From JAABYT01 sp041581935 (lineage in GTDB: Bacteria > Pseudomonadota > Gammaproteobacteria > HK1), in the NCBI GenBank assembly GCA_041581935.1, contig JBFICP010000063.1:1-14769 (forward strand): a DNA stretch of 14,769 nt, in the 5' to 3' direction. Each line of letters begins with the position of its first letter. The first letter of the stretch is position 1. The notes under the pieces were generated by a model. That model ran no database searches. It worked only from the letters and a program-made list of their open reading frames with translations, and was not told where the DNA came from. Below are positions 6,279 through 13,361 of the stretch, one piece after another. The translations under genes and the position numbers were made by a program.

Positions 6279-7541
6279 ATGACCGACGGCGAGCGTCTGC
6301 GGATCGACACCGACAGGCTCTGGGCAAGCCTCATGGAGATGGCGCGCATCGGCGCGACACCGGGCGGGGGCGTCGGGCGCATTGCGCTCACCGACCTCGA
6401 TCGGCAGGCCCGGGACATGTTCGTCGAATGGTGCGAGGCCGCCGAGTGCAGCGTGCGCATCGATCGCATGGGCAACATCTTCGCGCGCCGTGAGGGCAGC
6501 GACCCGACCCTGGCGCCGGTGATGACCGGCAGCCACCTCGACACGCAACCTCTTGGGGGCCGGTTCGACGGCATATTCGGCGTCCTCGCCGGACTCGAGG
6601 CGATACGCGCGATGAACGACGCCGGTGTCATCACGCGCGCGCCGGTCGACGTGGTCGTATGGACCGACGAGGAGGGGGTGCGCTTTCCGGGAATGCTGGC
6701 ATCGGGGGTATTCTCCGGCGTCTATGCGCTCGAGGACGCTCTGGCGCGCACCGATTCGCAAGGCATTACCATGGCCACCGCACTCGAAGGCATCGGTTAC
6801 GCCGGCTCAGAGCCGGTCGGTGACCATCTGCCGCAGGCATTCTTCGAGGCCCATATCGAGCAGGGACCGATTCTCGAAGCCGAGGGCAAGAGCGTCGGCG
6901 TGGTCTTGGGCGCCCAGGGACAGCGCTGCTTCCGGGTCACGGTGACCGGAGAGGAGGGACACGCCGGCACCCTGCCCATGGGGCTTCGCAAGGATGCGTT
7001 GCTCGGCGCGGCGCGCATGGTCGACGCCATCAACGCGGTTGCCTTCGCCCACGAGCCGCATCCGGTCATCACCGTCGGCTCGCTCACCGTGCGCCCGAAC
7101 TCACCCAACACCATCCCCGGCCAGACCCGATTCAGCATCGACAGCCGCCACCCGGACAATGCCGTGCTGGCGACCGTCGAGCAGCAGATGCGCGATGTCT
7201 GCGCAACCATCGCCGCCGGAGCCGGCCTGCAGCTCGACTTCGAGCCGGTCAGCGAGCGCGCCAGCATCAGCTTCGACACCGACTGTGTCCGAAGCATCCG
7301 CGCAGCCGCTGAACGACTCTCGATACCGCACCTGGATATCTACTCCGGAGCCGGCCACGATGCCTGCAATCTGGCCCTGGCGGTCCCGACGGGTATGATA
7401 TTCGTGCCTTGTGAGCGTGGCATCAGTCACAACGAGCAGGAAAACGCCCGGCCCGAGGATCTGGCCGACGGCTGCTCGGTTCTGATGCACGTGCTCATGG
7501 AATGGGCGAGCCAGAAGGAGACGGTCGATGAGCGCGCATGA
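6279..7541 (+). CDS. M20-family Zn hydrolase: N-carbamoyl-L-amino-acid hydrolase / ureidopropionase / allantoate amidohydrolase type
   Basis: A 420-residue binuclear metallo-amidohydrolase that cleaves carbamoyl or ureido groups from amino acids or allantoate, releasing CO2 and ammonia. Metal ligands and base are visible: His86 and Asp97 (GSHLDTQPLGGRFDG), Glu131 as base and Glu132 as ligand (WTDEEGVRF), His192 (EAHIEQGP), and His384 (RGISHNEQE). The dimerisation/lid domain between residues 210 and 330 contains GEEGHAGTLPMGLRKDA and PNSPNTIPGQTRF with DSRHPD, typical of carbamoylases and beta-ureidopropionases. SGAGHDACNLA precedes the last ligand. These subfamilies cannot be separated reliably by eye, and no hydantoinase or allantoinase is seen beside it. 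Translation starts 8 nt after a G9 run. It overlaps the malic enzyme start by 14 bp. Confidence 0.92.
   Translation: MTDGERLRIDTDRLWASLMEMARIGATPGGGVGRIALTDLDRQARDMFVEWCEAAECSVRIDRMGNIFARREGSDPTLAPVMTGSHLDTQPLGGRFDGIFGVLAGLEAIRAMNDAGVITRAPVDVVVWTDEEGVRFPGMLASGVFSGVYALEDALARTDSQGITMATALEGIGYAGSEPVGDHLPQAFFEAHIEQGPILEAEGKSVGVVLGAQGQRCFRVTVTGEEGHAGTLPMGLRKDALLGAARMVDAINAVAFAHEPHPVITVGSLTVRPNSPNTIPGQTRFSIDSRHPDNAVLATVEQQMRDVCATIAAGAGLQLDFEPVSERASISFDTDCVRSIRAAAERLSIPHLDIYSGAGHDACNLALAVPTGMIFVPCERGISHNEQENARPEDLADGCSVLMHVLMEWASQKETVDERA
7515..7520 (+). promoter_or_regulatory. Ribosome-binding site of maeA inside the M20 gene
   Basis: AAGGAG lies 7 nt before the ATG at 7528 and is a near-consensus Shine-Dalgarno. 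It fixes the malic enzyme start inside the end of the M20 coding region. Confidence 0.75.
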
Positions 7542-9237
7542 CAACGACAACATGGCGCCAATTCGGACGTCGCTCAGTGGTAGCAAACTGCTGGACAATC
7601 GACTGCTCAACAAGGGAACCGCATTTACGGGCAAGGAGCGCGGCGAGCTCGGTTTGCTCGGCCTGCTCCCGCCGCATGTCGAAACGCTGGACGCGCAGGT
7701 CGAACGCGCATACACGGCATTGCAGCAGAAAACCGTCGACATCGAAAAGCATATCTATCTGCGCGCCCTTCAAGACACCAACGAGACACTGTTCTACGCG
7801 CTGGTGCACGCGCATCTGCCGGAGATCATGCCGCTCATCTACACGCCGGTGGTGGGCGCAGCCTGCGAGCGGTTCAGTGAGATTTACCGCCGCCCGCGGG
7901 GATTGTTCATTTCATACCCCGAAAGGGATTTTATCGAAGCGATCCTGGACAACTCGATGGTCGAGAATGTCCGTGTCATCGTGGTCACAGACAGCGAGCG
8001 CATTCTCGGTCTCGGAGACCAGGGTGTCGGTGGCATGGGGATCCCGATCGGCAAGCTGTCGTTGTATACCGCGTGCGGTGGCATCGACCCCGCAACGACG
8101 CTGCCCGTGATTCTCGACGTTGGCACCAACAACGAAGCGCGTCTCAAGGATCCTCGCTACATCGGCTGGCGCCACAAGCGCATAGCGGGTCAGGACTACG
8201 ACGCTTTCGTCGACGCTTTCGTGCAAGCGGTCAAGCGCAAGTGGCCGGACGTGCTGCTGCAGTTCGAGGATTTCGCGCAGTCACACGCGACTTCGTTGCT
8301 GGAACGCTATCGCGATCAGCTGTGCACGTTCAACGACGACATCCAGGGCACGGCCGCGGTAACCGTCGGCACCCTTCTGGCTGCGACCAAGGTCACGGGC
8401 ACCGCCATCGCAGAGCAGACGGTCGTGTTTGTGGGCGCCGGGTCCGCCGGCTGCGGAATCGCCGAGCAGTTGATCAAGACCATGATCAGCGAAGGCGCGC
8501 CGGAGGCTGATGCAAGGTCACGGTTCTTCATGGTCGATCGCCACGGTCTGCTTCACGATCGCATTCAAGGGCTGCACTCCTTTCAGCGTGCGCTCGTGCA
8601 ACCGGCCGATCGGGTCGCCGGATGGGCCTCGAATCCCTCCGAGGGCATCAGCCTGCTCGACGTCGTCCGGCATGCCAATCCCACGGTGCTCGTCGGGGTT
8701 TCCGGTCAACCCGGACTGTTCACCGAAGAGGTGGTGCGCGCCATGGCGGAGCGTGTCGAACGACCGATCATCTTTCCGTTGTCGAATCCGACCAGCCGAA
8801 TCGAGGCGGTGCCGGCCGACCTGATTGCATGGACCGACGGCCGCGCGCTCATAGCCACGGGAAGCCCTTTTCCACCCGTCGAGCACGGCGGACACACCTA
8901 CCCGGTCGCCCAATGCAACAACAGCTACATTTTTCCTGGAATGGGACTCGGGATACTCGCGGCCGGTGCCGCCCGCGTGAGCGACCAGATGTTCATGGCC
9001 GCGTCGAATGCACTGGCCGCCTGCTCGCCGGCGCTCGAAGACCCGCAAGCACCGCTGCTCGCGCCACTCAGCCGGGTCGGTGAGCTGAGCAGACGAATCG
9101 CCTTTGCCGTCGCCAGCCAGGCGCAGTACGAAGGGCTCGCGGAAAAGACCTCGGTCAAGGAGCTGCGTGAACGTATCGAGGCGACGTTCTGGAATCCCGT
9201 GTACCGCCCGGTCGTGCCCGATCACAAGGGAGCTTGA
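7528..9237 (+). CDS. maeA: NAD-dependent malic enzyme (oxaloacetate-decarboxylating)
   Basis: A 569-residue large-form malic enzyme converting L-malate to pyruvate and CO2 in the cytoplasm with reduction of NAD+ (EC 1.1.1.38 type). It matches E. coli MaeA along its length. Catalytic Tyr105 lies in LIYTPVVG and catalytic Lys207 in ARLKDP. The divalent-metal ligands are Glu247, Asp248 (LQFEDF) and Asp271 (FNDDIQG). The nucleotide fold is VFVGAGSAGCGIAEQL, followed by FFMVDRHGLL, whose Asp after the second strand fits NAD. The strongly conserved FPLSNPTSR and AQCNNSYIFPGMGLG segments are intact. The start is ATG 7528, with AAGGAG 7 nt upstream and a 14-bp overlap with the M20 gene. It is followed after 4 bp by the HPPD-like gene. 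Its place in an amide/ureide catabolic operon suggests balancing of C4 acids and pyruvate. Confidence 0.96.
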   Translation: MSAHDNDNMAPIRTSLSGSKLLDNRLLNKGTAFTGKERGELGLLGLLPPHVETLDAQVERAYTALQQKTVDIEKHIYLRALQDTNETLFYALVHAHLPEIMPLIYTPVVGAACERFSEIYRRPRGLFISYPERDFIEAILDNSMVENVRVIVVTDSERILGLGDQGVGGMGIPIGKLSLYTACGGIDPATTLPVILDVGTNNEARLKDPRYIGWRHKRIAGQDYDAFVDAFVQAVKRKWPDVLLQFEDFAQSHATSLLERYRDQLCTFNDDIQGTAAVTVGTLLAATKVTGTAIAEQTVVFVGAGSAGCGIAEQLIKTMISEGAPEADARSRFFMVDRHGLLHDRIQGLHSFQRALVQPADRVAGWASNPSEGISLLDVVRHANPTVLVGVSGQPGLFTEEVVRAMAERVERPIIFPLSNPTSRIEAVPADLIAWTDGRALIATGSPFPPVEHGGHTYPVAQCNNSYIFPGMGLGILAAGAARVSDQMFMAASNALAACSPALEDPQAPLLAPLSRVGELSRRIAFAVASQAQYEGLAEKTSVKELRERIEATFWNPVYRPVVPDHKGA

Positions 9238-9241
9238 AAGC

Positions 9242-10489
9242 ATGAGCCTGGACCTTGCCGAGTTCGAGCCGCTCGGGGACAAGAAGAACTCCGATTTTTT
9301 CAACGAGTATCGGCTGAAGATTTACGAGCGCAGAAAGACGAGCGGCCTCGAAGAGCTCATCGACAGAATCTGTGCCCTGATCGTGCAGGTCGAGACCGGG
9401 GACGCACTCTCCTATCTCGAAGAGCTCTATCTCATGACGCCCTACCGTCTGCTTTGCTCGTATCTCAACGAAACTCACAAGATCTTTTTTCTCGAATCAA
9501 AGCCGGAGTTTCCCCACTTCATCGTGCTCGAGCCGCTGGACGCGCATTTCACCGATGATCTCACGCGACTCAACATGCTGTATCCCCTGGCACGCAAGAA
9601 ACCCAACGCACGGTACGTGGGTGAAGTCTTTTCCGTCAGCAATCTTACCGAGACGCGGAACGTGCTCGAATCGCACAATATCCGTTTCCACTACCCGGAA
9701 GAGACCGAGAACAAGTTCTTCTCCAACCCGCACTTCTACTTCAGCTTTCCCTCGTCGCTCACCGGAAATCGCGTGGGCTATACGCCCCGCGGCGACTACG
9801 AGATGGAAGCGATGGAAATCGGAGAACGTTTTCAGCTGAACGACCAGGAAATGGGCCGTCTCGAGCGCGCCGCGGCAAAGGCCGGCGAGAAGGGCGCCGT
9901 GCCACTCATACTGGGTGTCGATCACATGGCAACCCGCATCCTTGCCGGCGAGCGCGAGGATGCGATTCTCGAATTCCTGACCATGTCCAATTATTACTTC
10001 TGGGGCGCATACAACATCGCCGATCAGAACTCTTCGACCAATGTCAATCGCAACGGTAACGTCGGCGACGACAAGCTGTCGCCGGCGAAAGTATTTACCG
10101 CCAACAATATCCCTTCGTTCATCAACTCTTTCGAAAATCTCCCGATGCCGACAGAAGATTTCGTTCGCAACTTCGGCAGACGCATGCATCACATCGCCTA
10201 CGAGGTCGTCGATGGAGACCATAAGTCAGGAGAGAAGAACGTCGATTTCGTCGTCGACACGCTGAAGGAGCTCGGCGTGCCATTTCTAGCCCATGTCGTC
10301 GGCGAGTGCACCGACGAGCCCAATCTCAAACAGATTTTCTCGAAGCATTCCCAGTACTCGATACTGATAACGGAGTATGTCGAACGCTGCTACGGCTATG
10401 AGGGATTCTTCACGAAATCGAACGTCGCGGCTCTGACTGCAGCGGCCGGTGAGGACGAGCGTTACCGTCACGGCAATGTGTTCGACTGA
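9242..10489 (+). CDS. Diverged HPPD-like VOC-superfamily protein (putative Fe(II) dioxygenase)
   Basis: A 415-residue protein whose C-terminal half resembles 4-hydroxyphenylpyruvate dioxygenase (HPPD). The candidate 2-His-1-Glu iron site is His228 (GVDHMATR), His317 (HHIAYEV) and Glu378 (ITEYVER). LKQIFSKHSQYSI matches the HPPD strand LLQIF, and EGFFTKSNVAAL matches the GNFxAL end. The N-terminal part (residues 1-220) is unusual. It begins with a helical stretch containing LEELIDRICALIVQVETGD and continues into what may be a decayed VOC repeat (YVGEVFSVSNLTETRNVLESHNIRF). No signal peptide or membrane helix is seen. HPPD itself is about 350-380 residues and converts 4-hydroxyphenylpyruvate to homogentisate; no homogentisate-pathway genes are nearby, so another 2-oxoacid or other substrate is likely (inference). 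AAGGGAG (9226-9232) is the RBS. The FMN-protein gene begins 6 bp after its stop. Confidence 0.72.
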   Translation: MSLDLAEFEPLGDKKNSDFFNEYRLKIYERRKTSGLEELIDRICALIVQVETGDALSYLEELYLMTPYRLLCSYLNETHKIFFLESKPEFPHFIVLEPLDAHFTDDLTRLNMLYPLARKKPNARYVGEVFSVSNLTETRNVLESHNIRFHYPEETENKFFSNPHFYFSFPSSLTGNRVGYTPRGDYEMEAMEIGERFQLNDQEMGRLERAAAKAGEKGAVPLILGVDHMATRILAGEREDAILEFLTMSNYYFWGAYNIADQNSSTNVNRNGNVGDDKLSPAKVFTANNIPSFINSFENLPMPTEDFVRNFGRRMHHIAYEVVDGDHKSGEKNVDFVVDTLKELGVPFLAHVVGECTDEPNLKQIFSKHSQYSILITEYVERCYGYEGFFTKSNVAALTAAAGEDERYRHGNVFD

Positions 10490-10495
10490 ATCGCC

Positions 10496-12091
10496 ATGTG
10501 GTTTTCGCGATACATCGTCTATGTCGTAACCGTCGTCCTGACGCTGGCGTTTACAGCGCTTTTGTCCGTGAGCGTGCACTTTTTTTGGGGCGTGCTGATT
10601 TTCGGTCTCCTGTCTGCGCTCGGCACCTGGGACATTCTTCAGACGCACCACAGCGTGCTGCGCAATTACCCGATCGTCGCTCACTTGCGCTTCGTTTTCG
10701 AAGGCCTTCGCCCGGAGCTGCGCCAGTATTTTTTCGAGTCCAATCTTTCCGGAGCACCCTTTAATAGAGAGCAACGGTCGCTCGTCTACCAGCGCGCCAA
10801 AAATACGGTGGACAAGCTGCCTTTCGGTACCGAGCTCGATGTATATGGCGATGAATATGCTTGGCTCAACCATTCCGCGTCGCCCGTGCCAGTGTCGAAG
10901 GCTGCGTTTCGCATCGACATCGGCGGTCCGCAGTGCGGGAAACCTTACTCGGCTTCCGTCTACAACATCTCCGCCATGAGCTTCGGCGCACTCAGCGCCA
11001 ATGCCATTCGCGCGCTGAACAAAGGCGCCAAGATGGGCAAATTCGCCCACGACACCGGCGAGGGCGGCTTGAGCCGCTATCACCGCGAGAACGGAGGCGA
11101 TCTCATCTGGGAAATCGGCAGCGGCTATTTCGGCTGCCGCGACGGCGACGGCAGTTTCGATCCGGAGGCCTTCGCCGAGCAGGCCACCACCGATCAGGTG
11201 AAGATGGTGGAGATAAAGATGTCCCAGGGCGCAAAGCCCGGACATGGCGGCGTCCTCCCGGGGCCGAAGGTGACGCGGGAAATCGCCGAGGCACGCCACG
11301 TTCCCGTTGGCGTCGACTGTGTTTCGCCGTCGGCCCACAGCGCATTCTCCACGCCCACCGAGATGATGCAGTTCATCGCCAGGCTGCGCGAGCTGTGCGA
11401 CGGAAAACCGGTCGGTTTCAAGCTCTGCATCGGCCACCGCTGGGAGTTCCTGGCCATGTGCAAGGCCATGCTGGAAACCGGCATCCATCCGGACTTTATT
11501 GTCGTCGACGGCGGTGAGGGAGGCACCGGCGCGGCGCCGCCGGAATTCTCCAATCACGTGGGAACACCGCTGCGCGGTGGACTCAGTTTCGTGCACAACG
11601 CCCTGGTGGGCACCAATCTGCGCGAGCACATCAAGCTCGGCGCCAGCGGCAAGATCGTCTCGGCCTTCGACATGATCGGCGCCATGGCCATGGGCGCCGA
11701 CTGGTGCAACTCCGCGCGCGGCTTCATGTTCGCCGTGGGCTGCATCCAGTCCCAGAGCTGTCACACCAATCGCTGTCCCGTAGGGGTCGCCACCCAGGAC
11801 CGGCAGCGCCAACGCGCGCTGGTGGTGCCGGACAAGGCCGAGCGCGTGTTCCAGTTTCATCGCAATACCGTCGAGGCGCTGTCGGAGATCATCGCCGCCG
11901 CCGGGCTCAGTCACCCATCGGAAATCGAGCCTCGCCACTTCTACATCCGTTTCGGCGGTCCGACCACCACGGCCGCGGACAAGGGTGGCGTGTGGCTCGA
12001 GCCGGGCTCGCTCCTCGATGGCAGCGCGCCGGAGGACTACCGCGACTACTGGGCGCGCGCCGACGCCGGAACGTTTCGCGCGCTCGGCTAG
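10496..12091 (+). CDS. Membrane-anchored FMN-binding glutamate-synthase-like protein
   Basis: A 531-residue protein consisting of two N-terminal membrane helices (about 5-24 and 27-46) and a glutamate synthase FMN-barrel domain. Family signatures are SQGAKPGHGGVLPGPKV (Lys247), DGGEGGTGAAPPEF (from Asp338), and the [3Fe-4S]-type cysteines Cys416-x5-Cys422-x4-Cys427 in CIQSQSCHTNRCPVG. It lacks both the glutaminase domain of GltB and a GltD partner, so classical glutamate synthesis is unlikely. Stand-alone members are widespread and largely uncharacterised. The catalytic part should lie in the cytoplasm and could pass electrons to or from the membrane (inference). It has no clear RBS and starts 6 bp after the HPPD-like stop, suggesting coupling. 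Its TAG shares the palindrome CTAG with the convergent MFS stop. Confidence 0.92.
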   Translation: MWFSRYIVYVVTVVLTLAFTALLSVSVHFFWGVLIFGLLSALGTWDILQTHHSVLRNYPIVAHLRFVFEGLRPELRQYFFESNLSGAPFNREQRSLVYQRAKNTVDKLPFGTELDVYGDEYAWLNHSASPVPVSKAAFRIDIGGPQCGKPYSASVYNISAMSFGALSANAIRALNKGAKMGKFAHDTGEGGLSRYHRENGGDLIWEIGSGYFGCRDGDGSFDPEAFAEQATTDQVKMVEIKMSQGAKPGHGGVLPGPKVTREIAEARHVPVGVDCVSPSAHSAFSTPTEMMQFIARLRELCDGKPVGFKLCIGHRWEFLAMCKAMLETGIHPDFIVVDGGEGGTGAAPPEFSNHVGTPLRGGLSFVHNALVGTNLREHIKLGASGKIVSAFDMIGAMAMGADWCNSARGFMFAVGCIQSQSCHTNRCPVGVATQDRQRQRALVVPDKAERVFQFHRNTVEALSEIIAAAGLSHPSEIEPRHFYIRFGGPTTTAADKGGVWLEPGSLLDGSAPEDYRDYWARADAGTFRALG

Positions 12092-13296
12092 GGAACGGGC
12101 CCTTCGCGGCGCCGTTCGCGCACCTTGAAGGCAACCAGAGCAACCCCCAGGGCGACGAAAATGCCCGAGGTGATCCAGCCGTCGGCGAGATCGCCCGTGT
12201 AATCGACCACCGCGCCGAAAATCGGCGGTCCGACGACTCCGCCGATGGAGGTGCCGACGAGACTGTAGCCCATGGCGGCGCCGGCCTGGCCCGGCTCGAC
12301 GGATTCCACCGCCAGCGTTTGCGCGAGCGTCGGGTAGGAGGCGATGGTGATGCCGAGCCCGAACGCCAGTATCGCCCCCAGCCACAGTCCCCAGCCGGGT
12401 GTCACCAGGGCCATCGCCATCATGAGCACCGCCGACACGCCGCATAGTCCCACTGTCACGCGTTTGCGCGCGCCGGCGAACAGCGTGTCGCTGACCACGC
12501 CCCAGCCGATGCGCCCCAGCGCACTGGCCGCCTGGGCGATCCCCAGCACGAGCCCCGCAAACGGCTGGCTGGCACCGGCCGCTTCGCGCATGAACAGGGT
12601 GAGATAGGCGTAGAAGTTCGTCTGGCCCATGTTCCAGGGAATGTTTGCCAGGAACAGCACGCGCACGTTGGTGTTCCTGCCCACCTGCAACATGCCGCGG
12701 ATGGTGGACGCGATGCTCGCACGCGCCGCCTGTTGCCGCGGCTCGATCAGCAAAGCGCACAACGCGGCGTTGACGAACGCGAAGCACGCCACGGCAACGA
12801 ACAGGCTCTGCCAGCTGAACAGCGTGACCAGCGCGCCGTTGCCGGCCGCCAGCACGCCGCCGATGGGCACACCGGTCTGCTTGAAACCCATGGCGGTGGC
12901 GCGCCGGCGCGCCGAGAACCAGGTGAGGATGCCGGTCGCGGTGGCCGGGTTGACGATGGAGTAGCCGAAGCCCATGACCGCGGTGGCCGCGACGGCACCG
13001 GCAAAGGCGTCGGCCCGGCTGATGAGCAGCACGCCGCCGATGAGAAGCCCGTGGGAAACCAGCAGCGCTTTGCCGACGCCGATGCGATCGACGAGCCCGC
13101 CGGCCGGCAGCGCGCCGAGCGTCTGGGCCATGTAGTAGCCGCTCACCAGCAGGCCCACCTGGGTCACGCTGAGTGCCAGATCCTGCTGAATGACCGGCGC
13201 CATGGCCATCACCGACACGATCGGGACCGTGCCGAAGACATGCGCCAGGGTCAGAATGCCGATCCGGACGCCCCAATGTCTGGCCAACGGGATCAC
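12088..13296 (-). CDS. MFS permease
   Basis: A 402-residue major facilitator with about 12 transmembrane helices. The motif A loop appears as GGLVDRIGVGKALL (Asp70, Arg71). A second, weaker copy is near residue 270 (GRIGWGVVSDTLFAGARKR). The segment SARRRATAMGFKQTGVPIGG between TM4 and TM5 is typical of MFS families that import organic acids, cyanate or other anions, but the substrate cannot be assigned. The start is GTG at 13296; there is no good Shine-Dalgarno, and the next in-frame Met is about 30 residues in, which would remove most of TM1. It is divergent from the D-aminoacylase gene across 65 bp, so a role in uptake of N-acyl-amino acids or their products is a reasonable inference. It converges on the FMN-protein gene with a 4-bp overlap. 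Confidence 0.9.
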   Translation of the reverse strand: MIPLARHWGVRIGILTLAHVFGTVPIVSVMAMAPVIQQDLALSVTQVGLLVSGYYMAQTLGALPAGGLVDRIGVGKALLVSHGLLIGGVLLISRADAFAGAVAATAVMGFGYSIVNPATATGILTWFSARRRATAMGFKQTGVPIGGVLAAGNGALVTLFSWQSLFVAVACFAFVNAALCALLIEPRQQAARASIASTIRGMLQVGRNTNVRVLFLANIPWNMGQTNFYAYLTLFMREAAGASQPFAGLVLGIAQAASALGRIGWGVVSDTLFAGARKRVTVGLCGVSAVLMMAMALVTPGWGLWLGAILAFGLGITIASYPTLAQTLAVESVEPGQAGAAMGYSLVGTSIGGVVGPPIFGAVVDYTGDLADGWITSGIFVALGVALVAFKVRERRREGPVP

Positions 13297-13321
13297 CAGG
13301 CCAGAGTAGCAGGATCTCGAT

Positions 13322-13350
13322 TTGACATCGCAGGACCGAAGCGGAAGAGT
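13322..13350 (+). promoter_or_regulatory. Weak promoter candidate upstream of the D-aminoacylase gene
   Basis: TTGACA (13322-13327) is a perfect -35 hexamer in the 65-bp divergent gap. At 17-bp spacing the -10 position holds AAGAGT, a 3-of-6 match that retains the important A2 and T6. Transcription would begin only about 5 nt before the ATG, which weighs against it unless the message is nearly leaderless. Confidence 0.22.
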
Positions 13351-13361
13351 CGAGACCGATC

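Noticed and set aside
9104..9241. Longer start for the HPPD-like protein within maeA
   Set aside because: The extension is a basic shadow of the malic enzyme. ATG 9242 has a good RBS (AAGGGAG) at the right distance.
9242..10489. Tyrosine/homogentisate degradation operon
   Set aside because: The protein is only distantly HPPD-like, and no homogentisate dioxygenase, maleylacetoacetate isomerase-like context or fumarylacetoacetase is adjacent. The GSTs at 1-466 and 2395-3015 are in separate units and not clearly MaiA.
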